NCBI GenBank assembly: GCA_949031345.1
Contig: CARNVA010000009.1
Coordinates: 4,935 to 68,934 of the forward strand
Length of the DNA: 64,000 nt
Source of the DNA: an uncultured Eubacteriales bacterium
GTDB taxonomy: Bacteria > Bacillota > Clostridia > Christensenellales > UBA1242
Direction of reading: 5' to 3'
Shown here: positions 8,495 through 17,215 of the stretch, piece by piece
How positions within the stretch are numbered: position 1 is the first letter of the stretch
Layout of the letters: each line of letters starts with the position of its first letter
Notes under the pieces: model-generated
Told to the model about the DNA's origin: nothing
The model's database searches: none
Seen by the model: only the letters and a program-made list of their open reading frames with translations
Position numbers and translations under genes: made by a program

Positions 8495-9538
8495 ATGGCA
8501 AACGATTTAATAAGTGTAATTATTCCCGTTTACAATATTGAAAGATATCTGACAAAATGTGTGGAAAGTGTTTTAAATCAGACCTATCATAATCTAGAAA
8601 TTATTTTAGTTGATGATGGCTCAGAAATTGAAACTGCCCAACTTTGCGACAATCTTGCATTAAAGGATGAAAGAATTGTCGTAATACATAAAACAAATGG
8701 CGGATTATCTTCTGCAAGAAACATGGGAATTGAAAAATCAAAAGGAAATTTAATTGCTTTCATTGATGGTGATGACTACATTGAAAATGACATGTTTGAA
8801 AAATTGTATATTTCACTAAAACATAATGATGCAGATATTGCCATTTGTTCATTTCAAATGGAAGATGAAAATCAAAACATTGTTGACAAGTGCCCTGCTC
8901 TATTAGAAGGCACATATACAAACCTTGAAGCACTTGATTTGCTTTCACAAGAAAAACAGTTTAGATATGTTGTGGCATGGAACAAACTTTACAAAAAAGA
9001 AATTTTTGAAAAAATAAGATTTCCAGAAGGAAAGCTGTTTGAAGACCAAGCAATCGCGCATTATGTATTTTGGCAGGCAAAAAAGATTGTCACTATATCA
9101 AATGTGCTTTATCATTATCTTGTGCGGACAAACAGTCTTTCACGGCAAACCAATCCACTTAAATATCTCGATGACATAGATGCGCTGTTTGACAGAATTG
9201 AGTTTTACAAAAAAAACAACCTAAATCATTTAATAGTTGGAGTTGAAAAGATTTTATTTCAATTGTTCGGCTTATATATGCAATATGCTTTCTTATATGG
9301 CCAATTAGAAAATAAAAACGCTTTAATTTATAAAAACTATTGCAAAAAATGCAACAAAATATTCAAAGAGTGCCAAACGCTTAAAAAATATTCTCACAAT
9401 GAGAAAAAGGCAAGGGCAAAAATATATAATTTCACCCTGCTTAAAAAACTTAAATTAAAACATGCAAAAAAAATCAGGACAAGCAGTATTTTTAAGCTGC
9501 CCCTTAAAATTTATAGAAAATTTGCAAAAAATAAATAA
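8495..9538 (+). CDS. GT2 family glycosyltransferase
   Basis: Predicted inverting GT-A glycosyltransferase acting at the cytoplasmic face on a lipid-linked or cell-wall glycan. The GT2 domain covers residues 5-220: LISVIIPVYNIERYLTKCVE, EIILVDDGS, TNGGLSSARNMGI and the metal-binding FIDGDDYIE. A basic, Lys-rich C-terminus suggests membrane-surface association. The family resembles EpsJ/WbbD-like capsule or teichoic-glycan enzymes; donor and acceptor cannot be told. Its stop is 14 bp before the next glycosyltransferase, so they form one operon. Confidence 0.88.
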   Translation: MANDLISVIIPVYNIERYLTKCVESVLNQTYHNLEIILVDDGSEIETAQLCDNLALKDERIVVIHKTNGGLSSARNMGIEKSKGNLIAFIDGDDYIENDMFEKLYISLKHNDADIAICSFQMEDENQNIVDKCPALLEGTYTNLEALDLLSQEKQFRYVVAWNKLYKKEIFEKIRFPEGKLFEDQAIAHYVFWQAKKIVTISNVLYHYLVRTNSLSRQTNPLKYLDDIDALFDRIEFYKKNNLNHLIVGVEKILFQLFGLYMQYAFLYGQLENKNALIYKNYCKKCNKIFKECQTLKKYSHNEKKARAKIYNFTLLKKLKLKHAKKIRTSSIFKLPLKIYRKFAKNK

Positions 9539-9552
9539 AAAGGAAAAATATC

Positions 9553-12500
9553 ATGAAACAAGACTTAATATCAGTAATTATCCCAATGTATAAAATGGAA
9601 AAATTTATCGCAAAATGCTTAGACAGTGTCTGCGCTCAATCTTATAAAAATCTTGAAATTTTATGTGTTGATGACGGAAGCCCAGATAAGTCTGCAGAAA
9701 TTGCAGGCACTTATGCTGAAAAAGACCCTCGTGTAAAAATTGTCAAAAACCCAAAAAACCTTGGGCTTTTTAGAGCAAGAGTTGAAGGAATGAAAGTTGC
9801 AAAAGGCGACTTTATTGCTTTTGTTGATGCAGACGACTATATCTCTGTTGACTGGTTTAGGCTTCTTCACAACAAAATAGTTAAAGAAAAAGCTGATATG
9901 GTGCTTGGCAATACCATCAATGTTTTCGAAGATGGCACTTGCAACTATTACAATAATTACAGAAGTTTGACAAAGTCGCACTCTACCATCGAAAAAGAAA
10001 ATTTGATGGAACACTTTCTTTCTCAAGAAGGAAGCTGTTTTATTTGGCATACTATTTGGAACAAACTTTACACAAAACGCCTTATAAATGAATGTATGCC
10101 ATATTTCAAAAAAATTGACTTTAGGCTTATTATGGGAGAAGACATTGCCTTTTCTTCTGTGCTTTTCTCTCACGCAAACAAGCTGGCTTTTGCAAACGCT
10201 GATGGATATTTTTATTACAGACACTCTCAAGCTTCAACAAGCACTTCCCTTCCTCTTGAAAACATTTTAAACAATATTAAAGACTTGAAAAAGGTGTTTG
10301 ATTATCTTGAAACTTGCCTAAGAGAATATGATGCAAATCTTTATAAAAAGCACTATAAACAGATAGTAAATTTCAAAGATAGATATCACCGAATTTGGAG
10401 CGGAAATGTCTATTCAAAAGGTGCACAAAAAGATGAAACGGCATTGGCTGCACTTGAGTTTACCTTTGGAAAGCATGAAGTAATCTTGCCATCTCCACAT
10501 GAATTTTATTTCTATGAGCTTACTACGCCATGGTCAAATAGATATGAAAATATCAAAAAGCAAATAAAACATGAAAGCACAAAGGTTGTTAGTTTTGACA
10601 TATTCGACACCCTTATTTCAAGACCTTTCTATAAAGTGGATGATTTATTCTATTTTGTAGGAAAATATGCCAAAACTATTATGAAAAATATTACAGAAGC
10701 TATTTTTGTTGACATGCGAAAGAATGCAGAGAGTCTAGCAAGAGAAAAGTCAAAAATAAGCAATCCTATGTATGAAGACATCACCCTTTTTGATATCTAT
10801 CAAAGTATGGCAGAGATGTTTAAACTTGACAAACACACTATTGAGAAAATCATGTTTAAAGAAATTGAGCTTGAGGTTAAATTCTGTGGAACAAGGGAAA
10901 CTGGCAAAGAGCTTCTTGAGTTTGCAATTGCATGCGGCAAAAAAGTGGTTTTAACTTCTGATATGTATCTTGAAAAACCTATAATCGAGCAAATTCTTCA
11001 CAAGAATGGCATTGAAGGTTTTGACAAGCTTTTTCTTTCAAGTGACAGACGCCTTCTTAAATCTACAGGACATCTCTTTGATTTGATGATTAAAGAGACT
11101 AAAGCTGCCCCATCAGAGATTATTCACATTGGCGACAATTGGAATGTTGATTATGTCAAAGCTCAATCAAAGGGCTTGAAAGTCATCTTCCTGCCAAAAG
11201 CAATTGAGACCTTTGAAAATAAAATTTCTGACATTTATACTGGAAATGGCATTACACCTTTTGCAAAGAAAACACTTTCAACTATTGACACAACTTATGC
11301 GTTAAACCAATTGCCTATCAGGTGCATGCTTGGCGTTGTTGCAAACACTATATTTGACAACCCTTTCAACCCATATCAAAAGATATCAAATTTCAATGCC
11401 GACACATATAACACAGGCTTTTATACAATGGGCATGCATTTATTTAGTGTTGCAAAATGGATGTGTGACAAAGCTGTAAGAAGCAACTACAAAAAAATCG
11501 TATTCTTGGCAAGAGATGGCTATTTGTTAAAACAAATCTTTGACTATTATTGCAAGCAGACTGGCGTAAACATCAAGACAGATTATTTTTACGCAAGCAG
11601 ACACTCATTGTTGCCTTATAATATTGCAGAGCCAGGAGATTTGGCAAAAATAAGTGACTTTATAGACATTTATTCACATACTCCAAACGATATTTTGGAT
11701 TATTGCTCAATTATATTCAACCCACTTACAGAAGAAATCAAATCAAAATATTTCAATTCAGGAATAATCTTAGATAAAACCTTTGCTTCAAAAAAGGAAT
11801 TTTATAAATTTATAGAATGCCTTAAAAAGTATTCTTTCAACAGCGAGCTTTGCAAGGCAAAACGAAAGGACATTGAAAAAGCATTTGATGAAGTTTTCAC
11901 TGACAACTGCGCAACCTTCGATATTGGATACAGCGGCAGACTTCAATCTATCATTTGCAATCTTGCAAAAAAGCCTGTAAATACCTTTTTTATTCATGCA
12001 AATGGTGATAATACTTCAATCAACTCACCATATAAATTCAAAATACATTCTTACTACAACTTCACACCTACAATTACAGGAATTGTTCGCGAATTTATGA
12101 TTTCTGATCCAAGCCCTTCTTGCACAGGTTATAAACTCGAAAACTCAAAGATCATCCCAATTCTTGAAAATAAAAATTTTGCTTATGAAACCACCTATCC
12201 AATATTTGAATTTCAAAAAGGTGCTTTCAACTTCTGCAAAACTTTTATAAACACCTTCAAAGATTATGTTAAAGATTTTTTTATCAGATCTTGCGACGCT
12301 TCAGCACCATTTGAATATTACCTTCTAAATGCATCTGAATTTGACAGATATTCTTTCAGCGCATCAATGGTTGAAGACAACATTTATGGCGGATATGATG
12401 AAAAGAGCATATTTGACATTTGGACTTGGCACATTTCTCACCTCGACAGAAATACTAAAGAGGTTGTTGTACATGTGCCAACAGTCGTCAATCCACAAGA

Positions 12501-12618
12501 AACTCTTTCAAATTATCTCTCAAAACATTCAAGATTTAAACGAGCATTATTCTATTTCCTTTTCGACAGAAAGACCTTTAAGCAAAAACTTAAAAACCGA
12601 CACAAAAATAAAAAATAA
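9553..12618 (+). CDS. Bifunctional GT2 glycosyltransferase / COG5610-type HAD protein
   Basis: A 1021-residue fusion. Residues 5-230 are a GT2 domain (LISVIIPMYKMEKFIAKCLD, LCVDDGSPD, FVDADDYIS). From about residue 340 there is a HAD-superfamily region with all four motifs: SFDIFDTLISRPF (DxD), LTSDMYLEK (Ser/Thr), Lys in LLKSTGHLF, and HIGDNWNVDYVKA. The remaining 400 residues (GFYTMGMHLFSVAKWM, VFLARDGYLLKQIFDYY, FDIGYSGRLQSI) match the C-terminal region seen in COG5610 predicted HAD hydrolases of polysaccharide loci. The HAD part may remove or transfer a phosphate or phosphoglycerol on the glycan; that is inference. It ends basic (KNRHKNKK). It lies between another GT2 gene and a DUF6270-like gene in one operon. 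Confidence 0.85.
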   Translation: MKQDLISVIIPMYKMEKFIAKCLDSVCAQSYKNLEILCVDDGSPDKSAEIAGTYAEKDPRVKIVKNPKNLGLFRARVEGMKVAKGDFIAFVDADDYISVDWFRLLHNKIVKEKADMVLGNTINVFEDGTCNYYNNYRSLTKSHSTIEKENLMEHFLSQEGSCFIWHTIWNKLYTKRLINECMPYFKKIDFRLIMGEDIAFSSVLFSHANKLAFANADGYFYYRHSQASTSTSLPLENILNNIKDLKKVFDYLETCLREYDANLYKKHYKQIVNFKDRYHRIWSGNVYSKGAQKDETALAALEFTFGKHEVILPSPHEFYFYELTTPWSNRYENIKKQIKHESTKVVSFDIFDTLISRPFYKVDDLFYFVGKYAKTIMKNITEAIFVDMRKNAESLAREKSKISNPMYEDITLFDIYQSMAEMFKLDKHTIEKIMFKEIELEVKFCGTRETGKELLEFAIACGKKVVLTSDMYLEKPIIEQILHKNGIEGFDKLFLSSDRRLLKSTGHLFDLMIKETKAAPSEIIHIGDNWNVDYVKAQSKGLKVIFLPKAIETFENKISDIYTGNGITPFAKKTLSTIDTTYALNQLPIRCMLGVVANTIFDNPFNPYQKISNFNADTYNTGFYTMGMHLFSVAKWMCDKAVRSNYKKIVFLARDGYLLKQIFDYYCKQTGVNIKTDYFYASRHSLLPYNIAEPGDLAKISDFIDIYSHTPNDILDYCSIIFNPLTEEIKSKYFNSGIILDKTFASKKEFYKFIECLKKYSFNSELCKAKRKDIEKAFDEVFTDNCATFDIGYSGRLQSIICNLAKKPVNTFFIHANGDNTSINSPYKFKIHSYYNFTPTITGIVREFMISDPSPSCTGYKLENSKIIPILENKNFAYETTYPIFEFQKGAFNFCKTFINTFKDYVKDFFIRSCDASAPFEYYLLNASEFDRYSFSASMVEDNIYGGYDEKSIFDIWTWHISHLDRNTKEVVVHVPTVVNPQETLSNYLSKHSRFKRALFYFLFDRKTFKQKLKNRHKNKK

Positions 12619-12635
12619 TTTTAATTGGAGAGCAA

Positions 12636-13682
12636 ATGAAATTTTCTTTTAGTATAATAGGTTGCTGTGTATGCAGAGATGTTTTTAGATTAAACCCTTG
12701 TGACGAATTTGTTGTAGATAAATTTATTCAAACAGTAAGTCCTATAGCCATGGTTGATAAAAATAAAGATGCTCATATACTAGATATAAGTGACCTTTCA
12801 TCTTTTACTTGGAGCAATTTTCAAAAAAGAAATCTTTGTTTTAATTTCAATGGGCATGAAGCAGAACAACATCTTTGCAAAGATGGTTTATCTGATTTCT
12901 TGATATTAGATTTATGTGAGTTAAGATTTCCACACGCAATGTTAGAATTCCCTAATAACAAAAAGAGTATAGTAACAAAAACACGCCTAATAGAAGAACT
13001 TTTAAACGACAATAATATTCCAAATAAACTTAAAGGAACTAAATTGCAAGATATTGAATTTTCAGATGAAGAAGTTTTTTCCTACCTAGACGATTATATA
13101 AATCTAATTTTAAAATACTATTCGCCCAGCCAAATAATCCTATATAAAAATTTCCCTGTCAACAAACATTTAGATGATGAACAAAATATGTTTTATACTT
13201 ACAGCAAAAATATAATATTTGAGTTAAATAAAAGGCTTAACAGATATTACAACTATTTTATCAATAAGCTTCCTAATATTTTTGTAGTAGAAATGCCTCA
13301 GGGAACACTCGGATGGGTGCAACACTTATGGGGAAAAGACAACTTACATTTTGTTGATGATTATTATCAGTATCTATTTAAAGCAACGCAAATAATTGTT
13401 TCTCAGGCTAACGATAAAAAAAGACAATTGAAAGAACTTTGTGATTTATTCTCAAAATATTTTAAACTACTCGAAAAAGAAAAGCGTCTTGAATATTTCT
13501 TTAATAGAAACTTACCCCCTTCATTTCTTTTAAATTCCACTTTAGAATCTGATAAATTAACTAATAACATTGTGCATGACTGGAACTTTATTCTATCAGA
13601 AAACTCGTCTTTTAATCAAGAAACTCATTTGCTTACTTGTGGAAATAAGGAAAAAGCTGGGCAATTTTGTCTCAATCATTAG
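12636..13682 (+). CDS. DUF6270-like protein, N-terminal reading frame before a frameshift
   Basis: Looks like the DUF6270 family found in surface-polysaccharide loci, often described as SGNH-like. The N-terminal GCCVCRDVFRL corresponds to the family's G-S/C-C-V-x-R-D pattern, and DLCELRF and GWVQHLWGKDNLHFVDDYYQ match the later blocks. The frame ends with KAGQFCLNH, in the middle of what looks like a C-terminal beta-rich region that continues in another frame (next entry). The break is around the T run at 13665-13668; restoring one base there joins the two parts into about 444 residues. A good ribosome binding site (TTGGAGAG) lies 17 bp after the upstream glycosyltransferase stop. Confidence 0.75.
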   Translation: MKFSFSIIGCCVCRDVFRLNPCDEFVVDKFIQTVSPIAMVDKNKDAHILDISDLSSFTWSNFQKRNLCFNFNGHEAEQHLCKDGLSDFLILDLCELRFPHAMLEFPNNKKSIVTKTRLIEELLNDNNIPNKLKGTKLQDIEFSDEEVFSYLDDYINLILKYYSPSQIILYKNFPVNKHLDDEQNMFYTYSKNIIFELNKRLNRYYNYFINKLPNIFVVEMPQGTLGWVQHLWGKDNLHFVDDYYQYLFKATQIIVSQANDKKRQLKELCDLFSKYFKLLEKEKRLEYFFNRNLPPSFLLNSTLESDKLTNNIVHDWNFILSENSSFNQETHLLTCGNKEKAGQFCLNH

Positions 13683-13975
13683 ACAAATCTTTTCTTGAAG
13701 GAAAAACAATTACTTTATCAGTAAAATATAAAACTTTAAACAATTCTAAGTTGAATATATGCATTAGAGGGAAAATAGAAGATAAGTTAAGTTTTTTAAT
13801 TTCACATATAGTAACTGGTGAAACTTTAGATATTGATTTTTTAGTGTATACTTTTCCAAACAATTTAAATAAATACAAAAATATAGAAATTGCAATATAC
13901 TTAAACCATCCTAATGATCAAGCATATGTATATGAAACTAAATTAGAGTATGGTAATTTATCAACATTATTTTAA
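13667..13975 (+). pseudogene. C-terminal part of the DUF6270-like protein, displaced by a frameshift
   Basis: This frame continues the upstream protein: it begins SQSLDKSFLEGKTITLSVKY and runs to LEYGNLSTLF. There is no ATG and no ribosome binding site at its head, and the two frames overlap only by a few codons. The composition (alternating hydrophobic strands, N-rich) suits a small jelly-roll domain, as expected after the HDWNFILSEN stretch of the first frame. No X-XXY-YYZ slippery heptamer is visible in the zero frame, so an indel, biological or from the assembly, is more likely than programmed frameshifting. Confidence 0.6.
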
Positions 13976-14005
13976 TTTTATAAATCTAATAAAAATAAAT
14001 TAAAT

Positions 14006-14038
14006 AAAAAAGCTGTTCGTTTCAATCGACAGCTTTTT
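14006..14038. terminator. Bidirectional terminator between glycan operon and PurA-like gene
   Basis: AAAAAGCTGT and ACAGCTTTTT form the stem around a 12-13 base loop, with A and T tracts on both sides, so it can stop transcription from both converging genes. Confidence 0.88.
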
Positions 14039-14085
14039 ATATTTTCATCTTAAATAAATTCTTAAAGAATTAAAAATAATAATTC

Positions 14086-14532
14086 TTAGTCTAAATCTAA
14101 ATCAAAGTCTGGCACATTTGTTTTATCTGCATAATCCAAAGGGTTTAAATCTTTATTTGCATGTCTTGATGATGAGACATTTTTAAGTTTTGCCACTCTC
14201 AATGTCTCTCCACATCTTGCTCCTGTGCCAAGCTTGGTTATATTGATTTCCACCCTGTCATTGCAAGCTTCTTTAAACAAGTTTTTCATATCATCAACAT
14301 AGCCTAAAAGATGCTCGATAGCCCAATTTTTTATACAAACCTCTTGATATTCTTCATCATCATAAAGGTTATATTTAAAAGGTTCAACAAATTGTTTTTG
14401 TGCTTTAATTGCATCTGTTTCATTCAGCCCTTCCAAATGTCCGTCAACATATTGTGCAAAGTTTAAGAAAAGCTCGTCAGGCTTGGTATCCATGAGCATT
14501 TTCCCAAATTGTTTTACCGAAAATTCCGCCAC
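14086..14532 (-). pseudogene. C-terminal part of the PurA-like protein, separated by a frameshift
   Basis: This frame starts at a GTG (RR-VAEFSVKQFGKM) that reads better as the continuation of the upstream frame than as a new gene. Removing one A from the A7 run at 14550-14556 gives TTNTKKLRRVAEFS without interruption, matching the aspartate-binding and GTP region of adenylosuccinate synthetases. Two later PurA landmarks are recognisable: LNFAQYVDGHLEG in the place of LTKLDVLDG, and INITKLGTGARCGETL in the place of the IDIISTGPDRxET block near the PurA C-terminus. The acidic tail (VPDFDLDLD) is unusual. A separate 148-residue gene cannot be excluded but is unlikely. Confidence 0.7.
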
Positions 14533-14536
14533 CCTT

Positions 14537-15421
14537 CTAAGTTTTTTTGGTGTTTGTAGTAAATTCTTTTTTACTTACTTCATTTGGATCAAGGCCGCAT
14601 CTTTCGCAGACTTCCTCCCATGAAATCTCGTCAGCTCCTGCAAAATCACCAGTATAGGCAAAGCCTGCCTTGCCCACATTATTTATTCGAATTGGATAAG
14701 GTCTAAAAACGCAATATTTTCTTACATTTTGACTGTAATCAGTTGCATGAATATCTTTAAGCGCCGCAGCAGGCGTGCAATCTCGTGATGTTGTAAATGG
14801 ATAATTATCACTGTTGTTTATGCTTAATGCATCGCCTTGTGAAAGCTCTACCAAGATGTTTTCATTGCCGCTAAAACCGCTCAAGCCTTCATATATGCAT
14901 GAAAAGAAGGTCTTGGAAGGCACAATTTTAATAAGTCCTTTTCGCTCAAGCTCTTTAAATCTTTCGTCACGAAAAACAAGCGAATTTGTTCTGTTTAATT
15001 TATCGACGCTGGCAGCTCCTGCTCCACTGAAAGTGCTGCCTGTCTTAATAGAAGAAACTTCTTTATCTTTATGCTCGGTCAAAATCACAGCCGCGGTATC
15101 CGCAATATAGAGTTTTCGACCATTCAACAGGTCTTTATATTCTTCAAGCTCATACACCAATCTATCATAATCAATTACCGAGCTTTCGCCAAGCACAAGG
15201 TAAGGAATATTTTTATTTACAAACCCAATTGGAATATGTTTTGTCACAACCTTTCTTCCATCTTCAAAGACAAAAGAATGCCCCGCGTTTGGTGCATTGT
15301 TGTTTACACAAACATCTATTTTAAGTTTAGAGTCAAGTGCCAATTCGCCACAAAATTTACCCTTCCCACAAGAGCCCCACATTCCATCATATACTATATG
15401 AATTTTGCCATTATATCTCAT
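14537..15421 (-). CDS. Divergent adenylosuccinate synthetase family protein (PurZ-like), N-terminal frame
   Basis: PurA-superfamily GTP enzyme. Family members ligate Asp to IMP (PurA) or to dGMP (phage PurZ). Visible motifs: the P-loop GMWGSCGKGK, the NNAPNAGHSFVF block with the conserved His, KHIPIGF, ELSQGDALSI, YPFTTSRDCTPAAA and FRPYPIRINN. At the position of catalytic Asp13 of E. coli PurA (W-G-D-E-G-K-G-K) this protein has Ser (W-G-S-C-G-K-G-K); an Asp-to-Ser change there is reported for phage PurZ. The frame ends in TTNTKKT because of one extra A in an A7 run, and continues in the next entry, together about 445 residues. The ATG at 15421 is chosen because PurA proteins start shortly before the P-loop; it has only a weak ribosome binding site. 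Housekeeping PurA looks different, so this is probably an accessory paralogue. No other Z-genome genes (DatZ, MazZ, DpoZ) are nearby. Confidence 0.7.
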   Translation of the reverse strand: MRYNGKIHIVYDGMWGSCGKGKFCGELALDSKLKIDVCVNNNAPNAGHSFVFEDGRKVVTKHIPIGFVNKNIPYLVLGESSVIDYDRLVYELEEYKDLLNGRKLYIADTAAVILTEHKDKEVSSIKTGSTFSGAGAASVDKLNRTNSLVFRDERFKELERKGLIKIVPSKTFFSCIYEGLSGFSGNENILVELSQGDALSINNSDNYPFTTSRDCTPAAALKDIHATDYSQNVRKYCVFRPYPIRINNVGKAGFAYTGDFAGADEISWEEVCERCGLDPNEVSKKEFTTNTKKT

Positions 15422-15596
15422 AATTTTATTGTAATCATTTTTACTCAATAAGTCAATAGTTATGTTTATTTGCATTACATTTGACATCAACAAAAAATTG
15501 AAATATACTTTTCATGTATTTAAAAATAATATTATAAATGATGATAATCTTAATTTAATTTAAACGAAATGACAAAAAACTTAAGAAAATCTTGGA

Positions 15597-15632
15597 AAAA
15601 AGCGACAACTCAGTGCTGTCACTTTTATTTTT
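15597..15632 (-). terminator. Probable terminator after the RNase Z-like gene
   Basis: AAAGcGACA and TGTCaCTTT pair with one internal mismatch around a 9-base loop and are flanked by A and T tracts. It lies about 45 bp beyond the stop of the MBL gene. Confidence 0.6.
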
Positions 15633-15677
15633 AATTAAATTCAAAAACATCTAGGTTAAATATTCAATACATCAAAG

Positions 15678-16466
15678 TTATATATCCAAAACATCCAGGT
15701 CATTTGGGACAAAAATATTTCCACCAAATTCTGAAGCTGCTTCCTTTGTATATAAAGCCCTTCTATTTTTAAGGTCGTTGTCCTCAGTATGAATGATTAT
15801 AAGGTTTTCTACGCCAAGACTTTCAGCTGTTTTCCCCGCTTCTTTAACCGTGCAATGTCCTTTAAGATGAGCATTGAAAATTGTTTCTTCGCTGTCAAGG
15901 CAAAAGCTTTCATGCAAAAGCCATTTTTTCCCTTTTGCAATTTCAAATATTTCTTCTTTTAAAGGCTCATCTCCACAAAATGCCAAAGTTGAGTTTTGAA
16001 TAAATCCAAATTGTTTGTCTTTTTTGGCATGAATGTCAAAAAAGGTAAACTCCTTTCCGATTATATTTTCAACCTGCCCATCCTCTACAACATTAAAAAA
16101 CACCCGCTTATCTATAAAAGCTCTTGCAGGCGGAAACAACAAATCTATAAGATGTTTAAGCACGCTCATGCTTTCATCACTTCCATAGATATTCAAATTT
16201 CCTTCATATTTTCCAGAAAATCTCATGTTTGCGCAAATTGTACGAAGCACCCAAATAACACCTAATATATGGTCAGTATGATTATGCGACAAAAATATGT
16301 TGTGAATTTTATTTAAGGCAATCCCCGCTTTTTCAAGTTGCAAAAGAATTTGATTGCCGCCACCGCCATCAACCAAAAAATATTCATCATTATTTTCAAG
16401 AGCAAAACAGGTGTTATAACATTTTATCGCTCCGCCATTACCCGTTCCTAAAATATGCAGTTTCAT
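15678..16466 (-). CDS. MBL-fold hydrolase, ribonuclease Z-like
   Basis: Metallo-beta-lactamase-fold protein with the RNase Z/ElaC pattern: MKLHILGTGNGGA at the start, metal motif LSHNHTDHILG, FCGDEPL (Asp bridging the metals), LLHESFC and HLKGHCTVKEAGKTAE, LIIIHTED. It is 262 residues, shorter than true tRNase Z (about 305) and lacking an obvious exosite arm, so it may be an ElaC-related phosphodiesterase of another role rather than the tRNA 3'-processing enzyme. The ATG at 16466 is preceded by AAGGAG at ideal distance; upstream in-frame codons are not used. It is divergent from the SprT-like gene. Confidence 0.82.
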   Translation of the reverse strand: MKLHILGTGNGGAIKCYNTCFALENNDEYFLVDGGGGNQILLQLEKAGIALNKIHNIFLSHNHTDHILGVIWVLRTICANMRFSGKYEGNLNIYGSDESMSVLKHLIDLLFPPARAFIDKRVFFNVVEDGQVENIIGKEFTFFDIHAKKDKQFGFIQNSTLAFCGDEPLKEEIFEIAKGKKWLLHESFCLDSEETIFNAHLKGHCTVKEAGKTAESLGVENLIIIHTEDNDLKNRRALYTKEAASEFGGNIFVPNDLDVLDI

Positions 16467-16624
16467 TTTTTCTCCTTGGATTAAGATTGGCACTTTGATT
16501 TTGTCAAGTGCATTTTGTCATATTTAGTATATCATATTTTAAAGTTTATCAAAAACTTTTTGATGAATAAAAAAAAGTTTGCGATTTTTTTTGAAAAATG
16601 ATAGACTCTTTCATAGAGGAAAAA

Positions 16625-17062
16625 ATGAAATTTGACACACAAGAGAACACAACATTGTTGATAAGGCAAGCGCTCGTTGAGCTAGAAAGTATTGGTTTGC
16701 AAATTCCAAAAGAAATTCTTTTTAAAGATATATCGGCTGTAAGAACGCATGGTTGGTGTAGAAAAACCTATCCGAATAGGCAATCTGAAAAGGGTTTTAA
16801 ATATGTCATAGGAATTTCAAAATATATCAAATTTGACAACGATAAGAAAAATACGATAATGCATGAGCTGCTTCATGCGCTAATTATGGAAAACTTTAAA
16901 GAGGCCTCTCCTCACGGAAAAGAATGGAAATATTATGCCAATATAGTCAATGAAAAGCTTGGACAAAATATAACCAGATGTTGTAATTTGCAGCTTACAA
17001 TCAACCCTAAACCAAAAAGGCGCAGACGAAAAATCAAAATATTATTTTTAAGACCCTTTTAA
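16625..17062 (+). CDS. SprT-like zinc metallopeptidase domain protein
   Basis: Small predicted zincin related to the SprT/Spartan family. The HExxH motif MHELLHALIMENF is followed by SPHGKEWKYYANIVNEKLG, the SprT pattern in which a later His completes the zinc site. A basic tail (PKRRRRKIKI) could bind nucleic acid. No C-terminal zinc ribbon of the full SprT type is present, and the protein is short (145 residues). The ATG at 16625 has AGAGGA upstream; an in-frame ATG at 16598 lacks one. Confidence 0.78.
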   Translation: MKFDTQENTTLLIRQALVELESIGLQIPKEILFKDISAVRTHGWCRKTYPNRQSEKGFKYVIGISKYIKFDNDKKNTIMHELLHALIMENFKEASPHGKEWKYYANIVNEKLGQNITRCCNLQLTINPKPKRRRRKIKILFLRPF

Positions 17063-17215
17063 AGAGTAAATTATAAAATTGTTAAATAAATAAAAACACT
17101 TTTAATAATATAAACAAAATATTAAATTATATAAAATAGTAGTTATTTTTTTAAAAATGATATTTTGCAGCGAGATTAAGCTGGAACATAAAAAACGACC
17201 AAGCAATTTTTTAAA

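Noticed and set aside
14086..16466. A complete Z-genome (2-aminoadenine) phage cluster around the PurZ-like gene
   Set aside because: Only the PurA/PurZ-like gene is present. Its neighbours are an MBL protein and a glycan operon, with no DatZ, MazZ or DpoZ.
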